This document shows, piece after piece, positions 26,185 through 34,884 of a DNA stretch of 45,334 nt. The notes below the pieces were generated by a model. It had not been told where the DNA came from, ran no database searches, and worked only from the letters and a program-made list of their open reading frames with translations. The stretch comes from an uncultured Pseudomonadota bacterium (lineage in GTDB: Bacteria > Pseudomonadota > Gammaproteobacteria > Methylococcales > Methylomonadaceae). Positions within the stretch are counted from its first letter, which is position 1, and every line of letters starts with the position of its first letter. Location: the NCBI GenBank assembly GCA_903918375.1, contig CAIXED010000002.1, positions 1 through 45,334 of the forward strand, in the 5' to 3' direction. Position numbers and translations under genes: made by a program.

Positions 26185-26610
26185 ATGCTCTGGTTAAAAG
26201 CCCTGCATTTGATTTTTATGGTGACTTGGTTCGCGGGTTTATTTTATCTGCCGCGTTTGTTTGTCTACCACGCCATGAGTGATGATGCGATTAGTCATGA
26301 GCGCTTCAAAGTTATGGAGCGTAAATTGTATTTTGGCATTATGACGCCAGGTATGATTTTGACTTTGGGTTTTGGTATTTGGATGCTGGCTGATTATGCA
26401 TGGGCGCTTTATGCCAGTAGCGGTTGGTTACATACCAAATTAGCTTTAATCTTTTTATTGGTGGTTTATCACCTGTTTTGCGGGAAATGGTTGCTGGATT
26501 TTAAACACGATCGCAATCGTCATTCCCATGTTTACTATCGTTGGGTCAACGAAATCCCCGTTTTATTTTTATTCGCGATTATCTTATTGGCTGTCATTAA
26601 ACCGTTTTAA
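26185..26610 (+). CDS. hemJ: HemJ-family protoporphyrinogen IX oxidase
   Basis: A 141-residue, four-helix membrane protein of the HemJ (UPF0093) family, which oxidises protoporphyrinogen IX in heme synthesis in many bacteria that lack HemG and HemY. The start WLKALHLIFMVTWFAGLFYL with its conserved His, followed by PRLFVYHA, WLHTKLALI and the final helix, matches the family. Its ATG is 2 bp after the LAB_N gene, so translation is probably coupled although the functions differ. Confidence 0.9.
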   Translation: MLWLKALHLIFMVTWFAGLFYLPRLFVYHAMSDDAISHERFKVMERKLYFGIMTPGMILTLGFGIWMLADYAWALYASSGWLHTKLALIFLLVVYHLFCGKWLLDFKHDRNRHSHVYYRWVNEIPVLFLFAIILLAVIKPF

Positions 26611-26652
26611 TTTGATGATAGTTTTATGGGTTTTAAATAGTTTCAATAAGCT

Positions 26653-26699
26653 CAGCGTTAGCGTTAAGCTAGACGCTGTCTGGCGGTTTTTGCTACAAT
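26653..26699 (+). promoter_or_regulatory. gap promoter region with hairpin
   Basis: A likely sigma70 promoter has TAGACG (26670-26675), an 18-bp spacer and TACAAT (26694-26699) with an extended TGC just before it, about 70 bp upstream of the gap ATG. A hairpin (CAGCGT-TAGC, loop GTTAA, GCTA-G-ACGCTG, 26653-26678) overlaps the -35 box. It may terminate the hemJ transcript or act as an operator. Confidence 0.45.
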
Positions 26700-26768
26700 T
26701 ACCACATTTTATGCTGTTTATGGCACATCTTGACGCAAGTCTTTCACACTCATCCCGGAGAAAACTCT

Positions 26769-27782
26769 ATGGCAATTAAAGTTGCAATCAATGGTTACGG
26801 ACGTATCGGCCGCAATGTAATGCGTGCTTTGTATGAATCAGGCCGCACTAACGAAATTCAAGTTGTTGCGATCAACGACCTTGGCGATTCCAAAACCAAT
26901 GCACACTTAACCAAGTACGATACTGTTCATGGTAAATTCCCGTTTGATGTATCTGTTGACGGCGATTACATCGTTATCAACGGTGACAAAATCCGCGTTT
27001 TCGCAGAAAGAGATCCAGCTAAATTGCCTTGGGCTGAATTAGGTGTTGACGTTGTTCATGAATGTACTGGTTTCTTCACCAGCAAAGAAAAAGCTTCAGC
27101 TCACATCGCTGCTGGCGCTAAAAAAGTAATCATCTCTGCTCCAGGCGGTGCTGACGTTGACGCAACTATCGTTTATGGCGTTAACCACACTAGCTTGAAA
27201 GCATCTGATACCGTTATTTCTAACGCATCTTGCACCACCAACTGCTTGGCGCCTTTAGTTAAACCTTTGATGGATTCTATCGGTGTTGACCATGGTTTGA
27301 TGACCACCATCCACTCATACACCAACGATCAAGTATTGACTGACGTTTACCACAGTGACTTACACCGTGCACGTTCAGCAACTCAATCTATGATCCCAAC
27401 CAAAACCGGTGCTGCTGCTGCAGTAGGTTTGGTATTGCCAGAAATGAAAGGCAAATTGGACGGTTTCGCAATGCGCGTTCCAACCATCAACGTATCTATC
27501 GTTGACTTGTGCTTCCAAGCATCAAGAAACACCACTAAAGAAGAAATCGACGGCATTTTAAGAACTGCTGCTGCCGGTCCTTTGAAAGGTATTTTGGCAA
27601 TCAACGACGAGCCATTGGTTTCTTCTGATTTCAACCACAACCCACACTCTTCAATCTACGAAGCGTCTTTAACTAAAGTCACTGGCGGCAACTTCGTGAA
27701 AATCTTGTCATGGTATGACAACGAATGGGGCTTCTCAAACCGTATGCTTGATACGACTGTTGCTTTATACAACGCGAAATAA
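26769..27782 (+). CDS. gap: Glyceraldehyde-3-phosphate dehydrogenase, type I
   Basis: Interconverts glyceraldehyde 3-phosphate and 1,3-bisphosphoglycerate. It has the NAD-binding [10 protein letters not shown] at the N-terminus, Asp37 at the end of the second strand (NAD preference), and the catalytic Cys155 in SNASCTTNC. At 337 residues it is full length. The start is the ATG at 26769, preceded by a GGAG site; an upstream in-frame start adds non-conserved residues. Codon choice is visibly more biased than in neighbouring genes, consistent with high expression. Pyruvate kinase follows 9 bp later, so the two form an operon. Confidence 0.97.
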   Translation: MAIKVAINGYGRIGRNVMRALYESGRTNEIQVVAINDLGDSKTNAHLTKYDTVHGKFPFDVSVDGDYIVINGDKIRVFAERDPAKLPWAELGVDVVHECTGFFTSKEKASAHIAAGAKKVIISAPGGADVDATIVYGVNHTSLKASDTVISNASCTTNCLAPLVKPLMDSIGVDHGLMTTIHSYTNDQVLTDVYHSDLHRARSATQSMIPTKTGAAAAVGLVLPEMKGKLDGFAMRVPTINVSIVDLCFQASRNTTKEEIDGILRTAAAGPLKGILAINDEPLVSSDFNHNPHSSIYEASLTKVTGGNFVKILSWYDNEWGFSNRMLDTTVALYNAK

Positions 27783-27791
27783 AGGATTTAC

Positions 27792-29225
27792 ATGCAGCTA
27801 AGAAGAACAAAAATCCTGGCTACGCTAGGACCAGCTACGGATAAACCTGGTGTACTTGAAGATTTGTTCGAGGCCGGTATTGATGTAGTTCGTTTAAACT
27901 TTTCACACGGCTCAGCACAAGATCACATTGATCGTGCTACCCGTGTGAGAGAGTTGAGCAAAAAAACCGGTCGTCGCGTCGGCATTTTGGCTGATTTACA
28001 AGGCCCAAAAATCCGTATTGAGCGTTTCAAAGAAAACAAAGTTTGGCTGGAAGAAGGTCAAGATTTTGCTTTGGACATCAATCTAGGCAAATTAGACGGC
28101 GATAACACACAAGTTGGTATCAGCTACGAGCCTTTGGCGCTCGAAGTTAAGCCTGGCACACGTTTATTACTAGACGATGGTCGTGTGGTCTTGGATGTGG
28201 TTAATGTTGAAAATCAAACTCGCGTTAATACCAAAGTCGTAGTTGGTGGTGATTTATCCAACAACAAAGGTATTAACTTGTTGGGTGGTGGTTTGTCTGC
28301 AGCCGCTTTGACTGACAAAGACAAACTCGACATCAAAACCGTTGCCGTGATTCAAGCTGACTACGTGGCGATTTCTTTCCCACGTACAGCGGCTGATTTG
28401 AATGAAGCGCGCGAATTGTTACAAGCCGAAGGTTGCTATGCTGGCATCGTTGCTAAAGTAGAACGTGCTGAAGCAATGGAAGTGATTGATGAAATCATTT
28501 TAGCTTCTGATGCAATCATGGTTGCTCGTGGTGACTTGGGTGTGGAAATTGGCGATGCGAATTTGCCAGCTGCACAAAAATTGTTAATCAAACGTTCCAG
28601 AGAATTGAATCGTGCGGTAATTACAGCCACACAGATGATGGAATCGATGATTGAAAACCCAATCCCAACCCGTGCCGAAGTATTCGACGTTGCCAATGCG
28701 ATTGTTGATGGTACTGATGCGATTATGCTTTCAGCGGAAACTGCTTCTGGTAAGCATCCGGTTAAAACTGTACAAGCGATGGTTCGTGTTTGTATGGAAA
28801 CCGAAAAGCAACCGAGTGTTATTACCTCTGAGCACCGTATGACTGATAGCTTTGGTCAAATTGACGAAGCGATTGCCATGTCTGCAATGTACTTAGCTAA
28901 CCACACGAAAATCAGCGGTATCGCATCGTTGACTGAGTCTGGTTCTACACCATTGTGGATGTCACGGATTAGCTCTGGTATTCCTATTTTTGCTTTCAGC
29001 AGTCATGAGAAAACTTTGGGTCGCGTTACTTTGTATCGCGGTGTATTCCCAACTTATTTTTCACATGAAAAAATGGATAAAGCCGAAGTTAACCAGTATG
29101 TGGTTGAAACACTACGTTCACGAGTTGCTGTTCAAGATGGTGATTCATTCATCATCACCAAAGGTGACTTAACTGGTAGCCAAGGTGGTACAAACTCCTT
29201 GAAAGTCGTCACTGTCGGCAAATAG
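27792..29225 (+). CDS. pyk: Pyruvate kinase
   Basis: Transfers phosphate from PEP to ADP. The 477-residue protein begins with RTKILATLGPAT and has the KVERAEAMEVIDEII region, the ARGDLGVEI and ATQMMESMI active-site segments, and DGTDAIMLSAETASG, followed by the C-terminal regulatory domain. It is co-transcribed with gap. In a serine-pathway organism Pyk competes with PEP carboxylase for PEP, so its regulation would matter; effector residues cannot be judged by eye. Confidence 0.97.
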   Translation: MQLRRTKILATLGPATDKPGVLEDLFEAGIDVVRLNFSHGSAQDHIDRATRVRELSKKTGRRVGILADLQGPKIRIERFKENKVWLEEGQDFALDINLGKLDGDNTQVGISYEPLALEVKPGTRLLLDDGRVVLDVVNVENQTRVNTKVVVGGDLSNNKGINLLGGGLSAAALTDKDKLDIKTVAVIQADYVAISFPRTAADLNEARELLQAEGCYAGIVAKVERAEAMEVIDEIILASDAIMVARGDLGVEIGDANLPAAQKLLIKRSRELNRAVITATQMMESMIENPIPTRAEVFDVANAIVDGTDAIMLSAETASGKHPVKTVQAMVRVCMETEKQPSVITSEHRMTDSFGQIDEAIAMSAMYLANHTKISGIASLTESGSTPLWMSRISSGIPIFAFSSHEKTLGRVTLYRGVFPTYFSHEKMDKAEVNQYVVETLRSRVAVQDGDSFIITKGDLTGSQGGTNSLKVVTVGK

Positions 29226-29248
29226 TCGATAAGCGATTGTTAAACAGC

Positions 29249-29278
29249 ATTGCATTGGGGGCTAATCCCCAATGCAAT
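29249..29278. terminator. 12-bp stem-loop between pyk and hydroxypyruvate reductase
   Basis: ATTGCATTGGGG (29249-29260) pairs perfectly with CCCCAATGCAAT (29267-29278) over a 6-nt loop, between the convergent stop codons at 29225 and 29290. It probably terminates from both sides, though the T-tract is weak. Confidence 0.7.
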
Positions 29279-29289
29279 CGCTTCTAAAT

Positions 29290-30261
29290 TTAAACCACTC
29301 GATCAGGTAGTGGTTCCCCCGCAAAATAAGCCTGCAAATTAGTCAACACTTTCTCACCCATCGCGGTACGAGTCGCAATCGTTGCGCTACCTAAATGCGG
29401 TAACAGCGTCACATTATCCAAACTTAAAAAATCAGGATCGATATTCGGTTCGCCTTCGTAAACATCCAAGCCCGCTCCAGCAATTTGTCTTGCTTGCAAA
29501 CAGGCAATCAACGCCTTGCTATCCACCACATCACCACGTGCGGTGTTGATTAAATGGGCGCTCGGTTTCATCAATTGCAATCGTTCAGCATTGATTAAAT
29601 GCCGTGTTTGCTCACCGCCTGGGCAGTGCAGCGACACATAATCGGATTGCGGCAATAAGTCTTCGATGCTGTTACAACGCACCGCCTGTAATTCGCTAAC
29701 AATCGCCTCATCAGCTGGCGTTGGTTTGACATACAGAATCTTCATGCCAAAGCCATGATGGGCTTTGCGAGCCATCGCCTGTGCAATGCGGCCAAAGCCA
29801 ATCAATCCTAATGTTGCGCCAGTCACATCGCTACTCATCATGTGGGTAGGGCACCAACCAGTCCATTGTTTAGCTCGAACCAAGCGATCACCTTCCGCGC
29901 CGCGTCTGGCCGACATTAACAATAAAGTCATGGCAATATCAGCGGTGCTTTGCGTTAAAACGCCGGGGGTATTGGTGACAATCAAGCCTTGCTGTTGGGC
30001 GGTGTTAATGTCGATATGGTTATAACCAACCCCGAAATTACCCAAAATCTTGCAACGCTTATTAGCGACATTTAAAACCTCAGCTGGCAAGCTGTCGCAA
30101 ACGCTAGGACAAACCGCATCGTAATTTTGCAAAGCGTCCTTAAACTCATCGGCAGTAAAGGGATGATCATCAAGATTGAAGCTGACGTCATACCGTTGTT
30201 GTAGTTTGGCTTCAACTGATTGTGGCCAGCGGCGAGTGATTAGAACTTTGGGTTTGCTCAT
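29290..30261 (-). CDS. D-glycerate dehydrogenase / hydroxypyruvate-glyoxylate reductase
   Basis: A 2-hydroxyacid dehydrogenase of 323 residues, GRHPR/GyaR-like. It has the nucleotide-binding GFGRIAQA (155-162) and the catalytic triad Arg242 (TARGDVVD), Glu271 (YEGEP) and His289 (LPHLGSAT). In the serine pathway this reaction turns hydroxypyruvate made by SgaA into D-glycerate, which fits the SgaA gene 370 bp upstream on the same strand. Specificity between hydroxypyruvate and glyoxylate is not certain. The ATG at 30261 matches the family start; the frame stays open 141 bp further upstream, but that extension is not protein-like. Confidence 0.88.
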   Translation of the reverse strand: MSKPKVLITRRWPQSVEAKLQQRYDVSFNLDDHPFTADEFKDALQNYDAVCPSVCDSLPAEVLNVANKRCKILGNFGVGYNHIDINTAQQQGLIVTNTPGVLTQSTADIAMTLLLMSARRGAEGDRLVRAKQWTGWCPTHMMSSDVTGATLGLIGFGRIAQAMARKAHHGFGMKILYVKPTPADEAIVSELQAVRCNSIEDLLPQSDYVSLHCPGGEQTRHLINAERLQLMKPSAHLINTARGDVVDSKALIACLQARQIAGAGLDVYEGEPNIDPDFLSLDNVTLLPHLGSATIATRTAMGEKVLTNLQAYFAGEPLPDRVV

Positions 30262-30633
30262 GGTCAGATTAGAGAATAAAAAAGGGTGGCGACAGTATAA
30301 AACAGCCGGATGACTGGGCAAAGACAAGCCGATGTCGTGCTTAGTTGCCAACTTTTTATTCAGCTTAGCGATAGGTTTTTGGGAGATTTTTGAGGTCGGC
30401 ATTTTTTAGCAAAAGCCATGTCACCGCAGATAGTGGTATAGCTGTTTGACGGTGCGACCTTTGGCGTTAGCGAATCTGTGCCGATACCCTTGATCGCGTT
30501 TTAGTTATTGGTGGGATTGCCGTTAATTTGGGGTGTTTTGCAGACGATTAAGAAAGCTTTGGGCTTGTTTATTTAACATTTCAGTAAGCTGGGTTTTGCT
30601 TTGACGCGCTACCCAGCTTGCCTAGATTGCAAA
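30262..30633. other. 372-bp gene-free stretch between sgaA and the reductase gene
   Basis: No convincing gene is seen. Contents: a stretch at 30451-30484 resembling 145-179 at the left edge of the window (a possible degenerate copy of one interspersed sequence), and a stem-loop at 30586-30619 downstream of sgaA. The promoter of the reductase gene should lie in the lower part, but no strong boxes stand out. Confidence 0.5.
30586..30619 (-). terminator. Stem-loop downstream of sgaA
   Basis: AAGCTGGGT (30586-30594) pairs exactly with ACCCAGCTT (30611-30619) over a 16-nt loop, 14 bp after the sgaA stop codon. Its composition (GCTGGGTTTTGC / GCGCTACCCAGC) is like short interspersed repeats that often sit at gene ends. 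No U-run is present. Confidence 0.5.
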
Positions 30634-31800
30634 TTAGTTTGCAGTCGAACGGTAATACTCTAACGCAGCCGCTACACCGCTGCCGGCAGTGATGTTGATG
30701 CCGCTATCTAATAACGCCATTTCTACGCCAGCAATCGCGCCTAACAAAGATACGTCGTTCATATCACCGATGTGGCCGATACGGAATACTTTGCCTGACA
30801 AGATGCTTAAACCAGCGCCCAATGAAATATTGTATTTATTGAAAGCGATGCTGATGACGTCACGAGCATCTTTGTCTTCTGGTACCACAATTGCAGTAAC
30901 GGTGTCAGATTCAACGCCAGCTTCAGCGCAAATTTTCAAGCCCCATGCCGCAACTGCACGACGAACACCTTCGCCTAAACGGTGGTGACGCGCGTAAACG
31001 TTGTCCATACCTTCATCTAACAACAAGTCCAAAGACGCGCGTAAGCCGTGCAACATCGGAGTTGAAGGTGTGTAAGGTGTGTAGCCGTCTTTGTTGGAAT
31101 TGATTTGGTCTTGTAATGACAAGAACGCGCGGCGTGAAGTTGAGGTTTCTGTCGCTTTCAAGGCTTTTTGGCTGAATGCCAAAATCGCTAAACCAGCTGG
31201 CAACATAAAGCCTTTTTGTGAGCCGCTGATTGCGCCATCAACGCCCCAATCGTCCATACGGAATTCGATACTTGCAATCGCGCTAACGCCGTCAACGAAC
31301 AATAGTGCAGGGTGGTTAGCCGCGTTTAATGCGCCACGGATACCTGGGATGCTGCAGGTAACGCCAGTTGAAGTTTCGTTGTAAGTTGCCAAAACCGCTT
31401 TGATTTCGTGGTTGGTATCTTGTTTCAAACGCGCTTCCAAATGATCAACCGGAATGCCTTTGCCCCATTCAACTTCGTGTACTTCAACGTCAAAACCTAA
31501 GCGTTTTGCCATTTCCATCCACAAATGCGCGAATTGACCAACGCGATAAATGATGACTTTATCGCCTGGGTTTAAGCAGTTGGTTAAAGCCACTTCCCAG
31601 CCAGCGGTACCAGTTGCAGGGAATACGAAGCATTGGCCAGTTTCGGTGCGGAATACTTTTTTCAAGTCTTCCAAAATGGGTGCGAACAATTTAGGGAAGA
31701 TCGGCGAGCGGTGATCTTCCATCGGCAGGTGCATCGCGCTCAAGATTTCGTGAGGGGTATTAGTTGGACCTGGAATAAATAAGTGATTGCGACCCGCCAT
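30634..31800 (-). CDS. sgaA: Serine-glyoxylate aminotransferase
   Basis: A PLP enzyme of the AGXT family that transfers the amino group of serine to glyoxylate, giving hydroxypyruvate and glycine, a defining step of the serine pathway. The 388-residue protein begins AGRNHLFIPGPTN, typical of methylotroph SgaA. Lys196 in ISGSQKGFMLPAGL is the likely PLP Schiff-base residue, and LLFVDGVSAIAS supplies the PLP-binding Asp. A strong AGGAG ribosome site precedes the ATG. It is transcribed away from the mcl-mtkAB genes. Confidence 0.95.
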   Translation of the reverse strand: MAGRNHLFIPGPTNTPHEILSAMHLPMEDHRSPIFPKLFAPILEDLKKVFRTETGQCFVFPATGTAGWEVALTNCLNPGDKVIIYRVGQFAHLWMEMAKRLGFDVEVHEVEWGKGIPVDHLEARLKQDTNHEIKAVLATYNETSTGVTCSIPGIRGALNAANHPALLFVDGVSAIASIEFRMDDWGVDGAISGSQKGFMLPAGLAILAFSQKALKATETSTSRRAFLSLQDQINSNKDGYTPYTPSTPMLHGLRASLDLLLDEGMDNVYARHHRLGEGVRRAVAAWGLKICAEAGVESDTVTAIVVPEDKDARDVISIAFNKYNISLGAGLSILSGKVFRIGHIGDMNDVSLLGAIAGVEMALLDSGINITAGSGVAAALEYYRSTAN

Positions 31801-32031
31801 GGGATTCTCCTAATTAATAAAGTAAGGCTATGTAAAATCGCGGGATATTTGCATATTTAGCCGCTTTGGGCAAGTGATTTGCCGTGTTTGTGTGGCTAAT
31901 GACAAAAAACCTGTCTGTAACCACGAGGACAATCTGTTGATCTTGACTATCTTTAATCAAGAGTGAAATCGGCATGATTAGGTTTGATTTCAGATTTTTC
32001 ACTTTAAACACAACAAAATGGATGTGTTAAT

Positions 32032-32145
32032 ATGATTCCAAATTTCACAAGTTCCGGCAAACTGCCACCGGGAATTCACAAAGCCACTTGGGATGAATTT
32101 CAACAGCGTTATGGTTATAACCAAAAGCGGGTTTGGCTTTTATAG
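32032..32145 (+). pseudogene. Truncated DUF6932-type gene (N-terminal remnant)
   Basis: Thirty-seven codons with the distinctive N-terminus of DUF6932 proteins (nucleotidyltransferase-like, normally near 150-200 residues): IPNFTSSGKLPPGIHKATWD, then EFQQRYGYNQKRVWLL, ending in TAG exactly where intact proteins continue. The stop is followed at once by GGAG, the ribosome site of the HTH gene, so an internal deletion seems to have removed the body of the protein and left the downstream gene in register. In other genomes such genes commonly precede a similar HTH gene, from memory. Probably non-functional. Confidence 0.6.
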
Positions 32146-32154
32146 GGAGTCAAA

Positions 32155-32583
32155 ATGATTAAGAATGAAAGGCAATTTAAAATTACCAGAAATCAAGTTC
32201 GTCAATTCGAATTAATCCTGTCGAAATTAACCACCGAATTTCAAACCAGCGCTGATTTGAAGTTAAAAATGCAAATTGATGCTTTGGAAACTGATGTTTC
32301 TAAACTAAACGCTGAAATTAAAGAATTTGAACGACTAAAAAGCGGCGCGGTAAAAGTAATCTCGGCCAATTCATTTCATGATCTGCCTGATGTGATTATC
32401 AAAGCCAGAATCGCTAGAGCGTTGACTCAGAAAGACCTTGCCTTAAAGTTGGGGATGAAAGAACAACAAATTCAACGCTACGAAACGAACAATTTTGCCA
32501 GCGCTTCCTTCTCAATTTTGGCGAAAATCGTTGATGCTTTGGATATAACGATTGAAGAAAAGGTTAGGTTGAATAAAACGTAA
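32155..32583 (+). CDS. XRE-family HTH regulator with N-terminal coiled coil
   Basis: A 142-residue protein. Residues 1-65 are helical and charged, a likely coiled coil (FELILSKLTTEFQTSADLKL and DALETDVSKLNAEIKEFERL). Residues 80-140 are a Cro/CI-type HTH (IIKARIARALTQKDLALKLG, then EQQIQRYETNNF). The N-terminus MIKNERQFKITRNQ is the type seen next to DUF6932 genes, where it may act as the antitoxin or autoregulator of a two-gene module. Its partner here is reduced to 37 codons. The ribosome site GGAG lies 5 nt before the ATG. Confidence 0.8.
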   Translation: MIKNERQFKITRNQVRQFELILSKLTTEFQTSADLKLKMQIDALETDVSKLNAEIKEFERLKSGAVKVISANSFHDLPDVIIKARIARALTQKDLALKLGMKEQQIQRYETNNFASASFSILAKIVDALDITIEEKVRLNKT

Positions 32584-32765
32584 CAATTGAATCTGTGACA
32601 TCAGTCTATTGGCTAATATAATTCAGCTCGTAACCTGAAAATAGTAAGGACTTAAATGTACACACTGATGTTACCTTGAAGCTGTATCTTGAACACCGAT
32701 ATGGTGGTAAATACTTCCTGTTTAGTGCTAATAGTGGCTCTGCTTAACATCAGGTAAAGATTGCT

Positions 32766-33029
32766 TTAGAGAAGATTACGCTCAGTCATCCGAGCTTGGA
32801 TGGCGCTAGGATGTATTCGATACCTGCCTTCTTCTATACGTAAAGTAAAGTGGGTGTAGTTCGGGCTATGCGTTGCGCCAGTTATTATCTCTGAGTTTGA
32901 AAGGAAGCAGCCTGTGGTTTGTGGGTTTTCGTTTGAAAAAAAATCCATAAATTCTTTGCGACTGATAGTGATTCCAATGCCGAGATTTCCATCAATAATT
33001 GCGTCAAGAAAACGATTGCGAAGAGTCAT
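32766..33029 (-). CDS. Hypothetical protein, 87 residues
   Basis: A soluble-looking small protein (LRNRFLDAIIDGNLGIGITI, later FTLRIEEGRYRIHPSAIQAR). An AGAGAA sequence precedes the ATG. No motif is recognised and there is no signal or membrane segment. It is on the minus strand between the HTH gene and mcl, in a stretch with other accessory remnants. Another broken open frame on the plus strand overlaps its 3' end, so a minority chance of a false ORF remains. Confidence 0.5.
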   Translation of the reverse strand: MTLRNRFLDAIIDGNLGIGITISRKEFMDFFSNENPQTTGCFLSNSEIITGATHSPNYTHFTLRIEEGRYRIHPSAIQARMTERNLL

Positions 33030-33150
33030 ATTTTTTCTCTGATTAAGCTAAATAATCTCAATCTAGCACGAAAACTACTTCCCCTTGTTAAATTTAAGCT
33101 GTAAGAGGTTTTCTTGTTGCCTAAGATCCACAAACCTCAGCCGCCAACGA

Positions 33151-33178
33151 TTGACATTGTTAGCCCTGAAAGTAAAAT
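33151..33178 (+). promoter_or_regulatory. Strong sigma70-like promoter of mcl
   Basis: TTGACA (33151-33156), a 16-bp spacer and TAAAAT (33173-33178), with a predicted leader of about 60 nt before the malyl-CoA lyase ATG. The -35 box is a perfect consensus. Confidence 0.65.
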
Positions 33179-33245
33179 GAACGGTTCATTATTTTAGTCT
33201 GGGCCGAACTCTGCTTTGGTTCATCAATCAGTTAGGAAATTACAC

Positions 33246-34196
33246 ATGAGTCACACACTATACGAAGCTAATGCCCAACGTGTACAGCGCTGCGAATTAG
33301 CGGTTCCGGGTTCTAACCCTGATATGTTCGAAAAAGCCCTAAACAGCGGTGTGGACTTTGTATTTCTTGATTTAGAAGATGCGGTTGCTCCAGATGACAA
33401 ATTGCAAGCGCGTAAAAATGTTATCCAAGCAATCAATGATTTAGATTGGGCCGGTCACGGTATTACCTTGTCAGTGCGTATCAATGGTTTGGATACTCAA
33501 TACATGGTGCGCGATGTGGTTGATTTGGTTGAACAAGCCGGTTCTAAAATCGACACTATCTTAATTCCTAAAGTCGGCGTGTATGGCGACGTTTACATGG
33601 TTGAAGCCATGTTAAACCAGTTGGAAATGCAACAAGGTTTGAAAAACAAAATCGGCATCGAATGCTTAATTGAAACCGCTTTAGGCATGGCGAATGTTGA
33701 AGACATTGCTAAACAAGGTGCAATTGGCGGTCGTGTTGAAGCCTTGCATTTTGGTGTGGCTGACTACGCTGCCAGCAACCGCGCTCGCACCGTTAACATC
33801 GGCGGTTTAAACCCAGATTACCCAGGTGACCAATGGCACGCAGCGATTAGCCGCATGACCGTTGCTTGCCGCGCTTATGGCTTGCGTCCTATTGACGGCC
33901 CATTTGGCGACATTAAAGACCCAGAAGGCTACAAAGCCGCCGCTCGTCGCGCCGCTGCTTTAGGTTGCGAAGGTAAATGGGCGATTCACCCAACACAAAT
34001 TGCTTTGGCTAACGAAGTATTCACCCCGCCAGCAGCAGAAGTTGATAAAGCCAAACGCATTTTGGTGGCATTACAAGAAGCCGCTGCCCAAGGTAAAGGC
34101 GCTGCGGCATTAGACGGTCGTTTAATCGACGCCGCTTCTGAGCGTATGGCGAACAACATCGTTCGCGCTGCCGAAGCGATTGCTAAAAAAGGGTAG
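33246..34196 (+). CDS. mcl: Malyl-CoA lyase
   Basis: A CitE/HpcH-family lyase of 316 residues that splits malyl-CoA into glyoxylate and acetyl-CoA, closing the serine cycle. Features are ELAVPGSNPDMFEKAL at the N-terminus, FVFLDLEDAVAPDDK, the Mg2+/substrate segment IECLIETALGMAN, and HFGVADYAASNRARTVNIGG with the acidic metal ligand. The ATG at 33246 has an AGGAA site. In many methylotrophs mcl is next to mtkAB; here a lipoprotein gene and a repeat separate it from mtkA, so the operon may have been interrupted. Codon use suggests high expression. Confidence 0.93.
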   Translation: MSHTLYEANAQRVQRCELAVPGSNPDMFEKALNSGVDFVFLDLEDAVAPDDKLQARKNVIQAINDLDWAGHGITLSVRINGLDTQYMVRDVVDLVEQAGSKIDTILIPKVGVYGDVYMVEAMLNQLEMQQGLKNKIGIECLIETALGMANVEDIAKQGAIGGRVEALHFGVADYAASNRARTVNIGGLNPDYPGDQWHAAISRMTVACRAYGLRPIDGPFGDIKDPEGYKAAARRAAALGCEGKWAIHPTQIALANEVFTPPAAEVDKAKRILVALQEAAAQGKGAAALDGRLIDAASERMANNIVRAAEAIAKKG

Positions 34197-34211
34197 TGTG
34201 AGGCAAATGAA

Positions 34212-34712
34212 ATGTTTAAAAAATATATTTTAATCGCGCTCTATCTTTTTAATACGGGTTGCGCAACATATCACGATAATAGAACTGTTGAAGAGCAACG
34301 TTCAGAATTAACTTACGCCTTAAGTGCTTTAAGTGGCAATTATGTTGTTAAGGAAAGTCGTAATAATGATCTTGATGTTGTTTCTATAACAATAACTGAT
34401 TCAATTGATTTGGGCGCTCTAGTCAGTTTAAAAAGTAAAGATGGTGGGGTTACAAACTTGCCAGGGGATAACTGCAATGGGTATGTCAATGAGAAAAGAA
34501 AATACATTGGACTGCTGTGCTTTAAAATTTCTGATCGCCATAGCTATTTTGGTGGATTTGGGGTAGACAAATTAGACGCGCCCAGATTGATTAAGTCTGG
34601 TGCTTTGATTGGGGGCTATGAACCAATGCAGGCTGTTCAAGGTGATTATTTAATAGAAATTATGTACAACAGAACAGGTCGAAGCATGTATTTTCGTGCA
34701 GATAAAAAATGA
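34212..34712 (+). CDS. Putative lipoprotein of unknown function
   Basis: A 166-residue protein with a short basic start, a hydrophobic core and a lipobox ending at Cys17 (ILIALYLFNTGC), so probably lipid-anchored in the periplasm. The mature part is polar with two internal Cys (about 95 and 108, in DNCNGYVNE and IGLLCFKI), possibly a disulfide. No family is recognised. The gene is more AT-rich than mcl and mtkA and lies 15 bp after mcl, giving the impression of an insertion into a mcl-mtkAB operon. Confidence 0.7.
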   Translation: MFKKYILIALYLFNTGCATYHDNRTVEEQRSELTYALSALSGNYVVKESRNNDLDVVSITITDSIDLGALVSLKSKDGGVTNLPGDNCNGYVNEKRKYIGLLCFKISDRHSYFGGFGVDKLDAPRLIKSGALIGGYEPMQAVQGDYLIEIMYNRTGRSMYFRADKK

Positions 34713-34811
34713 AAATTTATGATATTTATTTTTCACTTCATCGGAAGTATTGAGCTGTTTTTTCATAATTGATAGATTAATTGTTTTTGGAAGCGTAGAC
34801 GGCATTAATTA

Positions 34812-34860
34812 TTGGGTTACGGCTAATACCTTTTTCCCCACTTGCGGGGAACCCAACCTA
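34812..34860 (-). repeat. Interspersed repeat upstream of mtkA, with altered core
   Basis: Read on the minus strand, it starts with TAGGTTGGGTT (34850-34860) and ends with TAGCCGTAACCCAA (34812-34825). These ends are identical to those of the repeat at 43664-43694, but the 6-bp core there is replaced here by 24 bp containing a TCCCC/GGGGA hairpin. It lies just before the mtkA ribosome site on the plus strand. Confidence 0.7.
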
Positions 34861-34884
34861 TATTTTGAATTAAAGAGAGTTAGA

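Noticed and set aside
31814-32011. Minus-strand 65-codon frame upstream of sgaA
   Set aside because: It covers the region where the sgaA promoter must lie, and the product has no recognisable character or supporting ribosome site.
32656-32829. Plus-strand broken frame (LKLYLEHRYGGKYFLFSANS, then stop)
   Set aside because: It reads somewhat protein-like but is interrupted by a stop and overlaps the minus-strand 87-residue ORF; too little to call a pseudogene.
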